Assembly: GCA_016870485.1 (NCBI GenBank) | Contig: VGBM01000003.1 | Location: 102,016 to 166,015 of the forward strand | Direction: 5' to 3' | DNA: 64,000 bases | DNA from: Actinomycetota bacterium | Lineage (GTDB): Bacteria; Actinomycetota; Thermoleophilia; Gaiellales; F1-60-MAGs149 | The notes under the pieces: generated by a model | Databases searched by the model: none | What the model saw: only the letters and a program-made list of their open reading frames with translations | What the model was told of the DNA's origin: nothing | Part shown: one piece after another, positions 27,378 through 37,113 of the stretch | Position numbering within the stretch: the stretch's first letter is position 1 | How the letters are laid out: the number at the start of each line of letters is the position of its first letter | Program-made: the position numbers and the translations under genes

Positions 27378-28940
27378 GTGACCGACCGCCACGAACCCGG
27401 TACGACCGCCGAGCGCCTGCAGCACCTCGAGGAGCTGCGCGTCCAGTCCGCGCAGCCGGATCCCGCGGCCGCCGAGCGCCAGCGGGCCCGCGGCAAGGGC
27501 CTCGCGCGCGAGCGGATCGAGGCGCTGTTCGACCCGGGGACCTTCCGCGAGATCGACCGCTACGTGCAGCACCGCAACGCGGAGCTCGCCGACCGGCGCC
27601 CGTACGGCGACGGCGTGATCACCGGGCACGGCCTCGTGCACGGCCGCCGCGTGTTCGCCTTCTCGCAGGACTTCACCGTCTTCGGCGGGTCGCTCGGCGA
27701 GGCCTTCGCCGAGAAGATCTGCAAGGTCATGGAGCAGGCCCTGCGCTACGGGTGCCCCGTGATCGGCATCAACGACTCGGGCGGGGCCCGCATCCAGGAG
27801 GGCGTCGTCTCCCTCGGCGGCTACGCGGACATCTTCCAGCACAACGTCGACGCGAGCGGCGTGATCCCGCAGCTCTCGCTGGTGATGGGCCCGTGCGCCG
27901 GCGGCGCCGTCTACTCGCCCGCCATCACCGACTTCATCCTGATGGTGCGCGAGACCTCGCACATGTTCATCACGGGCCCCGACGTGGTGCGGGCCGTGAC
28001 GGGCGAGGAGGTCTCGATGGAGGAGCTCGGCGGCGCCGACGCGCACGCCGAGAAGTCGGGCGTCTGCCATCTCGTCTCGGAGGACGAGGCGGCCTGCATC
28101 GCGGACGCCCGCGCGCTCCTGTCGTTCCTGCCGCAGAACAACCTCGACCCGCCGCCGTGGGCGCCGACCGACGATCCGCCGGACCGGCTCTGCCCCGAGC
28201 TCGACACGCTGATCCCCGACTCGCCGAACAAGCCGTACGACATGCACCAGGTGGTCCGGGCGGTCGTCGACGACGGCCTCTTCATGGAGATCCAGGCCGC
28301 CTACGCGATGAACATCCTGACCGGGTTCGCGCGCCTGAACGGGCACCCGATCGGCATCGTCGGCAACCAGCCGGGCCAGCTCGCCGGCGTGCTCGACATC
28401 GCCTCGTCGGAGAAGGCGGCCCGCTTCGTGCGCACCTGCGACGCCTTCGGGATCCCGCTCCTGACCCTCGTCGACGTGCCGGGCTTCCTGCCCGGCACCG
28501 AGCAGGAGTGGGGCGGCATCATCCGCCACGGCGCGAAGCTCCTCTACGCGTACGCCGAGGCGACGGTGCCGAAGCTGACCCTGATCACGCGCAAGGCCTA
28601 CGGCGGCGCGTACGACGTGATGGGCTCGAAGCACCTGCGCGCCGACGTCAACCTGGCCTGGCCGACCGCGGAGGTCGCGGTGATGGGGCCGGACGGCGCC
28701 GTCAACGTCGTCTACCGCAAGGAGCTCGCCGAGGCCGCCGACCCGGTGGCCCGCAAGGAGGAGCTCGTCGCCGAGTACAAGGCGCGCTTCGCGAACCCCT
28801 TCACGGCCGCCGAGCGCGGCTTCGTCGACGACGTCATCCTCCCGCGCGAGACGCGCCACGCCCTCGTCGACGCCCTCGAGGCGGCCCAGACGAAGCGCGT
28901 CGAGCGCCCCCGCCGCAAGCACGGGAACATCCCCCTGTGA
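27378..28940 (+). CDS. Propionyl/acyl-CoA carboxylase, beta (carboxyltransferase) subunit
   Basis: 520 residues. It transfers the carboxyl group from biotin to propionyl-CoA or another acyl-CoA. The N-terminal crotonase-like half has [20 protein letters not shown] and [14 protein letters not shown]. The C-terminal half has [49 protein letters not shown] and [12 protein letters not shown], all diagnostic. The GTG at 27378 follows GGAGAG. Its stop overlaps the epsilon gene as GTGA. With the alpha subunit downstream it forms the standard actinobacterial carboxylase complex. Confidence 0.95.
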   Translation: MTDRHEPGTTAERLQHLEELRVQSAQPDPAAAERQRARGKGLARERIEALFDPGTFREIDRYVQHRNAELADRRPYGDGVITGHGLVHGRRVFAFSQDFTVFGGSLGEAFAEKICKVMEQALRYGCPVIGINDSGGARIQEGVVSLGGYADIFQHNVDASGVIPQLSLVMGPCAGGAVYSPAITDFILMVRETSHMFITGPDVVRAVTGEEVSMEELGGADAHAEKSGVCHLVSEDEAACIADARALLSFLPQNNLDPPPWAPTDDPPDRLCPELDTLIPDSPNKPYDMHQVVRAVVDDGLFMEIQAAYAMNILTGFARLNGHPIGIVGNQPGQLAGVLDIASSEKAARFVRTCDAFGIPLLTLVDVPGFLPGTEQEWGGIIRHGAKLLYAYAEATVPKLTLITRKAYGGAYDVMGSKHLRADVNLAWPTAEVAVMGPDGAVNVVYRKELAEAADPVARKEELVAEYKARFANPFTAAERGFVDDVILPRETRHALVDALEAAQTKRVERPRRKHGNIPL

Positions 28941-29104
28941 GCGAGCGCACCCCGGAGGAGCGTGAGGCCGACGAGCGCCGCGCGATCGACGCGGCGCTGC
29001 GGGGCGTGGAGCGCGAGGCGCCGCTCGCCGGGCACCCGGCGCACGGCAGCGCGTGGCGCCGGCAGGCCGCCCGCGAGCTGGTCGACGACGGGATGCGCGG
29101 ATGA
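28937..29104 (+). CDS. Acyl-CoA carboxylase epsilon-like small subunit
   Basis: 55-residue protein squeezed between the beta and alpha subunit genes, overlapping both by four bases (GTGA and ATGA). The sequence starts [20 protein letters not shown] and ends [19 protein letters not shown]. The C-terminal Trp-Arg-xx-Ala-Arg pattern resembles the epsilon subunits that stabilise beta subunits in Streptomyces and Mycobacterium carboxylases. Function is inferred from position and this pattern. Its size makes it easy to miss in automated annotation. Confidence 0.8.
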   Translation: MSERTPEEREADERRAIDAALRGVEREAPLAGHPAHGSAWRRQAARELVDDGMRG

Positions 29105-30882
29105 CGCCGCCCTTCGAGCGCGTGCTCGTCGCCAACCGCGGCGAGATCGCGATGCGCGTCTTCCGGGCGCTGCGCGAGCTCGGCGTGGGCGCCGTCGCCG
29201 TCTACTCGGAGGCGGACGCCGACGCCCCGCACGTCCGCTACGCCGACGAGGCGGTGCTGCTCGGCGCGGCCGCCCCGAGCGAGTCCTACCTGAACATCGA
29301 GCGGATCGTCGACGCGGCGCGGCGCACGGGCGCCCAGGCGATCCACCCGGGCTACGGCTTCCTCGCCGAGAGCGCGCCCTTCGCGACCGCGGTGGAGGCG
29401 GCGGGCCTCGTCTGGATCGGGCCGCCGGCGAGCGCGATCGACGCGATGGGCTCGAAGATCAACTCGCGCATCCTGATGCGGGAGGCGGGGGTGCCGATCG
29501 TGCCGGGCACGACGGAGGAGATCACCGACGCCGCGCGCGTCGTCGAGCTCGGCGACCAGTACGGCTGGCCGATCGCCCTCAAGGCGAGCGCGGGTGGCGG
29601 CGGCCGCGGCCTCAAGGTCGTGCACGAGGCCGGCGAGGCCGAGCGCGCGCTCGAGGCGGCGAAGCGCGAGGGCGAGGCCTGGTTCGGCAACGGCGCCGTC
29701 TACGTCGAGAAGTACGTCGAGGACCCGCGCCACGTGGAGATCCAGGTGCTGGCGGATCGCCACGGCAGCGTCATCCACCTCGGCGAGCGCGACTGCACGC
29801 TGCAGCGCCGCCACCAGAAGATCGTCGAGGAGTCGCCCTCGCCCGCGGTCGACGACGACCTGCGCGCCCGCATGGGCGCGATGGCCGTGGCCGCGGCGCA
29901 GGCCGTCGACTACGTGGGCGCCGGCACCGTCGAGTGCCTGCTGGACCGCCACGGCGACTTCTACTTCCTCGAGATGAACACGCGCGTCCAGGTCGAGCAC
30001 CCGGTGACCGAGCTCGTCACCGGCGTCGACATCGTGCGCGAGCAGGTGCTCGTCGCCGCCGGGCACCCGCTCGGGTACCGCCAGGAGGACATCGTCCTGC
30101 GCGGCCACGCGATCGAGTGCCGCGTCAACGCGGAGGACCCGGGCAACGGCTTCACGCCCTCGCCGGGGCGGCTCCTGCGCCACCGCCCGCCGAGCGGGCC
30201 GGGCGTGCGCGTCGAGTCGGGCGTGGAGGAGGGCGGCGAGATCAACGACCGCTACGACCCGATGGTCGCGAAGCTGCTCGTCTGGGACACCAGCCGCGAG
30301 CGCGCGATCGCGCGGATGCGCCGCGCGCTCGACGAGTACGAGATCGTCGGCCCGAAGACGCTCCTGCCGATGCACCGGATCGTGATGCGGGCCCCCGAGT
30401 TCATCGCGGGTGAGACCTGCGCGGGCCTCGTCGAGGGCCGCTGGGCCGACGCCTGCGCCGCCCTCGCCGCCGACACGGGCGACGCGCCGGCCGTGGCCGC
30501 GGCCGGGCCCGGGTCGGGGGCGACGGCGCCGCGCCAGATCGCGGTCGAGGTCGGCGGGCGCCGCTACGACGTCGTGCTGCGGCTGCCGGCGCAGGCCGGG
30601 GCGGAGGAGGCGCGCGAGCGGATCCGCACCCGCATGGCCGGATCGGCGGGCGGCGCGGCCGAGGGCGCGATCGTCTCGCCGATGCAGGGCACCGTCCTCG
30701 CGCTCGAGGTCGCCGAGGGCGACCGGGTCCAGGCCGGCCAGGTCGTGGCCGTCGTCGAGGCGATGAAGATGGAGAACGAGGTGACGGCGCTGCACGCCGG
30801 TGTCGTGGGTGCGGTGCTCGTTCAGGCCGGGCAGGCCGTGCAGGCCGGCCAGGCGCTGGTCGAGCTCGCCGACCAGGGCTAG
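29101..30882 (+). CDS. Acyl-CoA carboxylase alpha subunit (biotin carboxylase + BCCP)
   Basis: 593 residues. Residues 1 to about 450 are biotin carboxylase: VANRGEIAMRVFRA at the N-terminus, ATP-grasp Gly-rich loop KASAGGGGRGLKVV, CTLQRRHQKIVEESPSP and EMNTRVQVEHPVTE. After a linker of about 80 residues the biotinyl domain carries EAMKMEN with Lys556 as the biotin site. Biotin is charged here and the carboxyl group moves to the beta subunit. The ATG at 29101 overlaps the epsilon stop. The reaction yields methylmalonyl-CoA from propionyl-CoA, feeding the mutase. Confidence 0.95.
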   Translation: MTPPFERVLVANRGEIAMRVFRALRELGVGAVAVYSEADADAPHVRYADEAVLLGAAAPSESYLNIERIVDAARRTGAQAIHPGYGFLAESAPFATAVEAAGLVWIGPPASAIDAMGSKINSRILMREAGVPIVPGTTEEITDAARVVELGDQYGWPIALKASAGGGGRGLKVVHEAGEAERALEAAKREGEAWFGNGAVYVEKYVEDPRHVEIQVLADRHGSVIHLGERDCTLQRRHQKIVEESPSPAVDDDLRARMGAMAVAAAQAVDYVGAGTVECLLDRHGDFYFLEMNTRVQVEHPVTELVTGVDIVREQVLVAAGHPLGYRQEDIVLRGHAIECRVNAEDPGNGFTPSPGRLLRHRPPSGPGVRVESGVEEGGEINDRYDPMVAKLLVWDTSRERAIARMRRALDEYEIVGPKTLLPMHRIVMRAPEFIAGETCAGLVEGRWADACAALAADTGDAPAVAAAGPGSGATAPRQIAVEVGGRRYDVVLRLPAQAGAEEARERIRTRMAGSAGGAAEGAIVSPMQGTVLALEVAEGDRVQAGQVVAVVEAMKMENEVTALHAGVVGAVLVQAGQAVQAGQALVELADQG

Positions 30883-30918
30883 CGGGAACCGGTTCCGGCC
30901 CGCACCGGGCGGCTCGTC

Positions 30919-30924
30919 TATGGT
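30919..30924 (+). promoter_or_regulatory. -10 element of GntR gene (leaderless)
   Basis: TATGGT, ten bases before the ATG at 30935. An earlier ATG at 30920 lies inside this hexamer and is therefore an unlikely start. Confidence 0.45.
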
Positions 30925-30934
30925 GCCGGGCGAG

Positions 30935-31675
30935 ATGGGAGCGCGCGAAGCGGAGATCGACGAGGACGAGCCGATGTTCGTGCGCGACGCGGTGTTCGAG
31001 CCGATCGACACCCCGACGGCCGTCGACGAGGTCGCACGGCGGATCCGCCAGGCGATCGTGCTCGGTGTCCTGCGCGACGGGGATCGCCTGCCCGCGGAGA
31101 CGGAGCTCGCGAAGCGGATCGGCGTCGGCGTGATGACGGTGCGCGCCGCGCTCTCCGAGCTGCGCGCCGACGGCCTCCTCGTCACGCACCGCGGCCGCCT
31201 CGGCGGCTCGTTCGTGGCCTCCTCGGACCAGGCGCTCCTGAAGGGCGGCGGCTCCGAGGACCCGGCCGAGCTGCGCCGGCAGGCCGAGATCCTCGGCGGG
31301 CTGGAGGCGCTGGCGGCCCGGCTCGCGGCCGACCGCATCACGCCCGAGGAGGTCGGCGTCCTCGACGACCTCGCCGCGGAGATCGCCGTGACGGGGTCGC
31401 CGCGCGAGGTGGGCCTCCTCAACAACCGCTTCCACCTCACGATCGCCGCGGCGTCCGGCAACCGCGACCTCGTCGCGGAGATCAGCGCGCGCCGCGCCGA
31501 GCTCTACGCGGCGGTGTTCGCGATCTCGGGCCTGCGGCTGCCGATCGAGGCCGACGACGAGCCGCACGCGGAGATCCTGCAGGCCCTCGCCGCCCGCGAC
31601 GGGCGCGCCGCCTCCGAGGCGATGTGGGAGCACCACCGCTCCACGCTCGAGGCCGTCCTGCGCGCGGCTCCCTAG
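30935..31675 (+). CDS. GntR/FadR-family transcriptional regulator
   Basis: 246 residues. The winged helix (about 28-95) reads EVARRIRQAIVLGVLRDGDR, then LPAETELAKRIGVGVMTVRA and LLVTHRGRLGGSFVA. A FadR/FCD-type helical effector domain follows with NNRFHLTIAAASGN and the C-terminal His in EHHRSTLEAVL. Such domains bind carboxylates or acyl-CoAs through a metal. Standing just after the carboxylase operon on the same strand, it probably regulates propionyl-CoA metabolism. I set the start at 30935 because of the promoter position. Confidence 0.88.
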   Translation: MGAREAEIDEDEPMFVRDAVFEPIDTPTAVDEVARRIRQAIVLGVLRDGDRLPAETELAKRIGVGVMTVRAALSELRADGLLVTHRGRLGGSFVASSDQALLKGGGSEDPAELRRQAEILGGLEALAARLAADRITPEEVGVLDDLAAEIAVTGSPREVGLLNNRFHLTIAAASGNRDLVAEISARRAELYAAVFAISGLRLPIEADDEPHAEILQALAARDGRAASEAMWEHHRSTLEAVLRAAP

Positions 31676-31701
31676 CCCGCCGCACCGCGTGCCGGTGCGG
31701 C

Positions 31702-31707
31702 TATGGT
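31702..31707 (+). promoter_or_regulatory. -10 element of ETF-QO-like gene (leaderless)
   Basis: TATGGT, eight bases before the ATG at 31716. Confidence 0.55.
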
Positions 31708-31715
31708 GCCGACCG

Positions 31716-33419
31716 ATGAGCGTCACGCCGAGCGAGTTCCCGCCGCCGTACGACCCGTCCAGCGCGGTCGACGCCCCCAACGCCCCCGACGACCTGCGGA
31801 TCCCCGCCGGCGTCTGCATCGTGGGCGGCGGCGCCGGCGGCCTCGCCTGCGCCGTCAAGCTCGGGCAGCTGCTCGCGGACGACCCGGAGAGCCTCGAGCG
31901 GCTCGGCGAGGTGCCGATCGTCGTCGTCGAGAAGGGCAAGGCGGTCGGCTCGCACTCGCTGTCGGGGGCGATGGTCAACCCGCAGCCTCTGCGCGACCTG
32001 TTCCCCGATCTCGCGGACGCCGACCTGCCCACCTACGGGGCGGTCGACAAGGAGGGTGTCTACTTCCTCCCGAGCGCGAAGCGGGGCATCCGCCTGCCGA
32101 CGCCGCCGGAGTTCAAAAACCACGGCAACCACGCGCTCAGCCTCGCCGAGCTCAACCGCTGGCTCGCGGAGCGCGCCGAGGAGCTCGGCGCCTACGTGCT
32201 GCCCGAGACGGACGCCCAGACCCTGCTCGTGGAGGACGGCCGCGTGGCGGGCATCCGCACGGGCGTCAAGGGGCTCGACAGGGACGGCGCGGAGAAGCCC
32301 GGCGCCGCCCCCGCGACGGAGGTGCTCGCCCAGGCGACGGTGATCGCCGACGGCTCGCAGGGCACCCTGCGCGAGGCCGCGCTCGCCCACTTCGGCGTCT
32401 CGAGCCCGTACCCGCAGATCTACGCGCTCGGCGTGAAGGAGCTGTGGCGCGTCCCGAAGCCGCTCGACCGCATCATCCACACGCTCGGCTGGCCGCTGCG
32501 CGGCGCCGGCATGTACCGCGAGTTCGGGGGGTCGTGGATCTACCCGATGGGCCCCGAGCACGTCTCGATCGGGCTCGTCGTCGGCCTCGACTGGGCCGAC
32601 TCGGGCCTGTCCGTGCACGACCTCCTGCAGGAGCTCAAGCTGCACCCGCTGGTGCGCGGCATCCTGGCGGGCGGCGAGCGCGTCGAGTGGGGCGCGAAGA
32701 TCATCCCCGAGGGCGGCTGGTACGCCCTGCCCGACCAGCTCGACCTGCCGGGCGCGCTCCTCGTGGGCGACGCCGCGGGCCTCGTCAACGTGCCGCGCCT
32801 CAAGGGCGTCCACTACGCGATCCGCTCCGGCATGCAGGCCGCGATCGCGATCCACGGCGCGCTTAGGGCGGGCTTCGACCTCGGCTCGCCGGGGGCGCTG
32901 CACGCCTACGACGAGATGGTCCGCGGCGGCGAGATCGGCCGCGACCTGCACCAGGTCCGCAACATGCGCCAGATGTTCCAGTCGGGGCTCGTCGTCGGCG
33001 GCGCGAAGGTGCCGCTGATCACGGCCAGCGGCGGCCGCATCCCGCGCAAGCCGGTCCCGTTCGCGGCCGACAGCCGCCACGACGTCGCCGACCTCGGCTC
33101 GTCCTACACGGCCCCCGACGGCGAGTACACCTTCGACAAGCTGTCGAGCGTCTTCCTGTCCGGCAACAAGACGCGCGACGACCAGCCGAACCACATCCGC
33201 GTCCACCCGGGCCGCGTGCCGCGCGAGCTCGCCGAGGCGTGGGTCAACATGTGCCCCGCGCAGGTCTACGAGATCGTCGAGGGCTCCGAGTCCGCCGACG
33301 GGATGGTGCGCCTGCACATGGCCCCGTCGAACTGCGTCCAGTGCGGTGCGATCACCGCCAAGGGCGGCCGGCTGACCGCCCCGGAGGGCGGCAGCGGCCC
33401 CGAGTACCAAAGAATGTAG
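31716..33419 (+). CDS. ETF-quinone oxidoreductase-like flavoprotein
   Basis: 567 residues. It should take electrons from reduced ETF and pass them to quinone at the membrane. The FAD Rossmann motif is CIVGGGAGGLACAVKL. GSHSLSGAMVNP, YPMGPEHVSIGLVVGLDW, GGWYALPDQLDLPGALLVGDAAG and NVPRLKGVHYAIRSGM are typical of ETF-QO. The C-terminal iron-sulfur region has Cys513 (CPAQVYE), Cys540 and Cys543, but the third position of the CxxCxxC is Ile546, so one of four cluster ligands is missing. The end, PEGGSGPEYQRM, matches the family. sucC starts four bases downstream, so it is probably co-transcribed with sucCD. Confidence 0.88.
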   Translation: MSVTPSEFPPPYDPSSAVDAPNAPDDLRIPAGVCIVGGGAGGLACAVKLGQLLADDPESLERLGEVPIVVVEKGKAVGSHSLSGAMVNPQPLRDLFPDLADADLPTYGAVDKEGVYFLPSAKRGIRLPTPPEFKNHGNHALSLAELNRWLAERAEELGAYVLPETDAQTLLVEDGRVAGIRTGVKGLDRDGAEKPGAAPATEVLAQATVIADGSQGTLREAALAHFGVSSPYPQIYALGVKELWRVPKPLDRIIHTLGWPLRGAGMYREFGGSWIYPMGPEHVSIGLVVGLDWADSGLSVHDLLQELKLHPLVRGILAGGERVEWGAKIIPEGGWYALPDQLDLPGALLVGDAAGLVNVPRLKGVHYAIRSGMQAAIAIHGALRAGFDLGSPGALHAYDEMVRGGEIGRDLHQVRNMRQMFQSGLVVGGAKVPLITASGGRIPRKPVPFAADSRHDVADLGSSYTAPDGEYTFDKLSSVFLSGNKTRDDQPNHIRVHPGRVPRELAEAWVNMCPAQVYEIVEGSESADGMVRLHMAPSNCVQCGAITAKGGRLTAPEGGSGPEYQRM

Positions 33420-33422
33420 CGC

Positions 33423-34571
33423 GTGGATCTGCACGAGCACCAGGGCAAGGAGCTGTTCGCCCAGGCGGGGATCCCCGTCGCCGAGGGCCGCGTGGCCTTC
33501 ACGGCGGACGAGGCGCGCGCGGCCGCGGAGGACCTCGGCGGCCGCGTCGTCGTGAAGGCGCAGGTCCTGACCGGCGGGCGCGGCAAGGCCGGTGGCGTCA
33601 AGGTCGTCGACGGCCCCGGCCCGGCCCAGCAGGCCGCCGACACGATCCTCGGCCTCGACATCAAGGGCCACATCACGCGCCGCCTCCTCGTCGAGCGGGC
33701 CGTGGCGATCGCCGACGAGTACTACTTCTCGATCACCTTCGACCGCGCGGCGAAGATGCCGCTCCTGATGCTGACCACGATGGGCGGCATGGACGTCGAG
33801 GCGGTCGCGGAGGAGCACCCCGACCGGCTCGCCCGGCTCCACGTCGACCCCGCGCTCGGCTACCGCGGCTTCCACGGCCAGCGCCTGATGAGCATGGCCA
33901 ACGTGCCCGTCGGGGAGCGCAAGGCGCTCGCCCCGCTCCTCGCGGCGCTGTACGGCGTCTTCGCCGACCGGGACGCGATGCTGGTCGAGGTCAACCCGCT
34001 GGTGCGCCTCGAGGACGACACGTTCCTCGCCGCGGACGCCAAGGTCACGATCGACGACAACGCGCTCTACCGCCAGCCCGACGTGGAGGCGATGCGCGAC
34101 CTCGCCGCGGCCGACCCGCAGGAGCAGGCGGCCCGCGAGGCCGACCTCGCCTACGTCAAGCTCGACGGGGACGTCGGCATCCTCGGCAACGGCGCGGGCC
34201 TCGTCATGAGCACCGTCGACGTGATCGCCCAGGTCGGCGGCCGTCCCGCGAACTTCTGCGACGTCGGCGGCGGCGCGAGCGCGGAGAAGATCGCGACCGC
34301 GCTCGGGATCGTGCTCTCCGACGACAAGGTGCAGTCGGTCCTGTTCAACATCTTCGGCGGCATCACGCGCGGCGATGAGGTCGCCAAGGGCCTGCTCGGC
34401 GCGCTCGAGCAGACCGACGTGCGGGCCCCGATCGTGGTGCGGCTCGACGGCACGAACGCGGCCGAGGGCCGCGCGCTCCTCGCGGAGGCCGCGCGGCCGG
34501 AGATCACCGTCGAGGAGACGATGCTGGCCGCCGCCGAGACGGCCGTGCGGCTCGCGGGGGAGGTGGCCTGA
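33423..34571 (+). CDS. sucC: Succinyl-CoA ligase (ADP/GDP-forming) beta subunit
   Basis: 382 residues. The ATP-grasp domain starts [18 protein letters not shown] and contains [19 protein letters not shown] and the [10 protein letters not shown] linker. The C-terminal ligase domain has [16 protein letters not shown]. It converts succinyl-CoA, ADP or GDP and phosphate to succinate, CoA and NTP in the TCA cycle. The GTG start at 33423 lies four bases after the upstream stop. The last base overlaps the sucD ATG (TGATG). Confidence 0.96.
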   Translation: MDLHEHQGKELFAQAGIPVAEGRVAFTADEARAAAEDLGGRVVVKAQVLTGGRGKAGGVKVVDGPGPAQQAADTILGLDIKGHITRRLLVERAVAIADEYYFSITFDRAAKMPLLMLTTMGGMDVEAVAEEHPDRLARLHVDPALGYRGFHGQRLMSMANVPVGERKALAPLLAALYGVFADRDAMLVEVNPLVRLEDDTFLAADAKVTIDDNALYRQPDVEAMRDLAAADPQEQAAREADLAYVKLDGDVGILGNGAGLVMSTVDVIAQVGGRPANFCDVGGGASAEKIATALGIVLSDDKVQSVLFNIFGGITRGDEVAKGLLGALEQTDVRAPIVVRLDGTNAAEGRALLAEAARPEITVEETMLAAAETAVRLAGEVA

Positions 34572-35443
34572 TGGCCGTCATCGCGACCGCCGACACGCGC
34601 CTCGTGGTGCAGGGCATCACGGGCCGCGAGGGCGCCTTCCACGCGCTCCGCAACCGCGCCTACGGCACGCAGGTCGTGGCCGGCGTGACGCCCGGCAAGG
34701 CCGGCGAGGACGTCGAGGGCATCCCGGTCTTCGACGCCGTCGCGGACGCCGTCGACCGGGCGGGCGCCAACACGTCGCTCGTCGTCGTGCCGCCGCGCTT
34801 CGCCGCGGAGGCGATCCTCGAGGCCGCCGACGCCGGCGTCGAGCAGATCGTCTGCATCACCGAGGGCATCCCGGCCCACGACATGCTCGAGGTCTACCAC
34901 TACGTCCGCCCGCGCGGCATCCGCCTGCTCGGGCCCAACTGCCCCGGCGCGCTCTCGCCCGGCATCGCCAACATCGGCATCGTCCCCGCCGAGGTCTTCT
35001 CGCCGGGCCCCGTCGGGCTCGTCTCGCGCTCCGGCACGCTCACGTACCAGATCGGCGGCGAGCTGGCCGCCGCGGGCCTCGGCAACTCGACGATCATCGG
35101 CATCGGCGGCGACCCCGTCGTCGGCACGTCCTTCATCGACGTGCTCGACCTGTTCGAGGCCGACCCCGAGACCGAGTTCATCGTGATGGTGGGGGAGATC
35201 GGCGGCACCGACGAGGAGAAGGCCGCCGAGGTGATCGCGGAGCGCATCACGAAGCCGGTCGTCGCCTACATCGCGGGCTTCGAGGCGCCGCCGGGCAAGA
35301 CGATGGGTCACGCGGGCGCGATCATCTCCGGCTCGTCCGGCACCGCAGCGGGGAAGCAGGCCGCGCTCGAGGCGAAGGGCGTGCCCGTCGGCACGAACCC
35401 GACCGAGGCCGCGCGGCTCGTCGTCGAGCGCCTCGGCCGCTGA
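34571..35443 (+). CDS. sucD: Succinyl-CoA ligase alpha subunit
   Basis: 290 residues. The CoA-binding domain begins [20 protein letters not shown] and includes GVTPGKAG. The phosphorylated His lies in [30 protein letters not shown] and [13 protein letters not shown] are family signatures. It pairs with sucC, to which it is translationally coupled. Together they link the propionyl-CoA pathway product, succinyl-CoA, to succinate for the type E dehydrogenase at 43.4 kb. Confidence 0.97.
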   Translation: MAVIATADTRLVVQGITGREGAFHALRNRAYGTQVVAGVTPGKAGEDVEGIPVFDAVADAVDRAGANTSLVVVPPRFAAEAILEAADAGVEQIVCITEGIPAHDMLEVYHYVRPRGIRLLGPNCPGALSPGIANIGIVPAEVFSPGPVGLVSRSGTLTYQIGGELAAAGLGNSTIIGIGGDPVVGTSFIDVLDLFEADPETEFIVMVGEIGGTDEEKAAEVIAERITKPVVAYIAGFEAPPGKTMGHAGAIISGSSGTAAGKQAALEAKGVPVGTNPTEAARLVVERLGR

Positions 35444-35478
35444 CCCCGGCCGGCGCCGCGCGCCGCGCGAAGCGCTCG

Positions 35479-35484
35479 TAGACT
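35479..35484 (+). promoter_or_regulatory. -10 element of aminotransferase gene (leaderless)
   Basis: TAGACT, seven bases before the ATG at 35492. Confidence 0.55.
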
Positions 35485-35491
35485 GCGCGCC

Positions 35492-36568
35492 ATGGCCAGC
35501 ATCTCCTTCGCACGCGGCGTCCCGTCCGCAGACCTCCTCCCCGTCGCCGAGCTGCAGGCGGCGATCAACCGGGCGACGGAGCAGGACGCCACTGGGATGC
35601 TGCTCTACGGCGATCCGATGGGCTACCCGCCGCTGCGGGAGTGGGTCGGCCAGCGCTGGGGCCACGACCCCGCCGGCGTCTTCGTCACGAACGGCTCCCT
35701 GCAGGCCTTCGCGCTGCTCGCGGAGATGCTGTTCGCGGGCTCCGGCGGCCGCGCCGCCGTCGAGGCCCCGACCTACGACCGCACGATCCTGACCCTGAAG
35801 CGCTTCGGCGCCACCGTCGACGCCTACCCGCTGACGGAGGAGGGCATCGACGTCGACGCCCTCGAGGCGGCGATCGCCGCGGGCCGCGCCCCGGGTCTCG
35901 TCTACATCATCCCGAACTTCCAGAACCCCGCCGGCAACGTCACCAGCCTGGCCGTGCGCCAGCGCCTCGTCGACCTCGCGGCCGAGCACGGCTTCTGGCT
36001 GTTCGAGGACGACCCCTACGGCGATCTGCGCTTCGCCGGCGAGGACGTGCCCCGCATGTACGACCTCGACACGGCGGGCCGCGTGATCTACTCGACGTCG
36101 TTCACGAAGACCGTCGCCCCGGGCGTGCGCGCCGGCGCCCTGCTCCTCCCCGAGGAGCTGCGCAAGGGCATGGCCTACATCGCCAACCAGACCTACATCG
36201 GCGCCGTCCACTTCGCGCACGCCGCGGTGGCCGAGTACTGCGCGGCCGGCGACTTCGACCGCGGGCTCGCGCGCGTGCGGCCGCAGCTCGAGGAGCGCAA
36301 GGACGCCCTCGTCGCGGCGCTCCAGCAGCACCTCGGCGACCGCTTCGCGTTCCGGGCGCCGGAGGGCGGCTACTTCCTCTGGGGCCGGCTCGACGGCGTC
36401 GACACGGACGCGCTCCTGCCGCGCGCCACGGAGGCCGGGGTGCCGTTCGTGAAGGGCTCCGACTTCTTCGTCGACGGCTCGGGCACCGACCACCTGCGCC
36501 TCGCCTTCTCCGCGGTCAAGCCCGGGGAGATGGACGAGGGCATCGCCCGCGTCGCCGCGCTGCTCTAG
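35492..36568 (+). CDS. PLP-dependent aminotransferase, LysN/MocR-like class I
   Basis: 358 residues. The fold-type I pattern is clear: YGDPMGYPPLREWVGQRW, VFVTNGSLQAFALLAEMLF, YIIPNFQNPAGN, EDDPYGDLRF and the PLP lysine in STSFTKTVAPGVRAGAL. The FQNPAGN and EDDPYGDLRF forms are typical of 2-aminoadipate/MocR-type aminotransferases, but there is no DNA-binding domain. The amino donor and acceptor are unknown. Its 3' end overlaps the convergent LapA-like gene by four bases. Confidence 0.9.
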   Translation: MASISFARGVPSADLLPVAELQAAINRATEQDATGMLLYGDPMGYPPLREWVGQRWGHDPAGVFVTNGSLQAFALLAEMLFAGSGGRAAVEAPTYDRTILTLKRFGATVDAYPLTEEGIDVDALEAAIAAGRAPGLVYIIPNFQNPAGNVTSLAVRQRLVDLAAEHGFWLFEDDPYGDLRFAGEDVPRMYDLDTAGRVIYSTSFTKTVAPGVRAGALLLPEELRKGMAYIANQTYIGAVHFAHAAVAEYCAAGDFDRGLARVRPQLEERKDALVAALQQHLGDRFAFRAPEGGYFLWGRLDGVDTDALLPRATEAGVPFVKGSDFFVDGSGTDHLRLAFSAVKPGEMDEGIARVAALL

Positions 36569-36813
36569 CGGTGGCGCCGGCGGCGGCCGGCCCAGATCGC
36601 GCCGATCGCCCCGAGCACGATCCCGATCGCGACGCTCGCGAGCATCAGCCAGATCAGGGACGTCTCCGTCGAGTAGGCCACGAAGGAGACCTCGACGGCG
36701 CGCGTGTTGAGGAGCGCGAAGGCGAGCAGGTAGACCAGGACGACCGTGAAGACGACGAGCAGCACGTACGGGCGGCGGTCGCCCTTCGGCTGCGGCGTCG
36801 GCTCGGTCTCCAC
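36565..36813 (-). CDS. LapA-domain (DUF1049) membrane protein
   Basis: 82 residues from the GTG at 36813. Two membrane helices (YVLLVVFTVVLVYLLAFALL and WLMLASVAIGIVLGAIGAIW) flank NTRAVEVSFVAYSTET, the standard layout of the LapA domain, with a basic tail RRRRHR. I prefer 36813 to an upstream GTG at 36822 because the -10 TACGGT ends only seven bases before it. Family members act in envelope assembly in Gram-negatives; the role here is not known. Confidence 0.8.
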   Translation of the reverse strand: METEPTPQPKGDRRPYVLLVVFTVVLVYLLAFALLNTRAVEVSFVAYSTETSLIWLMLASVAIGIVLGAIGAIWAGRRRRHR

Positions 36814-36820
36814 GCCCGCC

Positions 36821-36826
36821 ACCGTA
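36821..36826 (-). promoter_or_regulatory. -10 element of LapA-like gene (leaderless)
   Basis: TACGGT on the minus strand, seven bases before the GTG at 36813. It overlaps an alternative GTG at 36822, which makes that start unlikely. Confidence 0.5.
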
Positions 36827-36832
36827 CCGCGT

Positions 36833-37009
36833 TCAGGCGCCGTGGACCGCCAGCGGCGCGGCGGGGCGCTCGACCAGCGGGGCCTGGGCGGGCGGCGTCA
36901 GGCCCGCCTTCGAGGCCAGCCGGAAGGTGGCGCAGATCTCGGTGCGCGGCAGCGCGCACAGATCGTGCACGCGGAAGTAGCAGTCTGCGCACGAGCGTGC
37001 TGGGGCCAC
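36833..37009 (-). CDS. Small cysteine-rich protein
   Basis: 58 residues, below usual length cut-offs. The N-terminal half is CADCYFRVHDLC then EICATFR: five Cys (C-x2-C-x7-C-x7-C plus one earlier) with an intervening His, which suggests a small zinc site or a metal-binding knuckle. The C-terminal half is Pro/Ala-rich. The GTG at 37009 has a strong GGAGGAG ribosome site seven bases upstream, stronger than most in this window. No signal peptide. I recognise no named family. Confidence 0.65.
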   Translation of the reverse strand: MAPARSCADCYFRVHDLCALPRTEICATFRLASKAGLTPPAQAPLVERPAAPLAVHGA

Positions 37010-37113
37010 GCCTCAACTCCTCCGGGTCATCCGTCGGTGCCGCTGGACATCCCGTCCGTGCGACAAGGAGAACGTTACGGATCGGTGAACCGGACGGCAA
37101 GCGGCGGGCCGGG

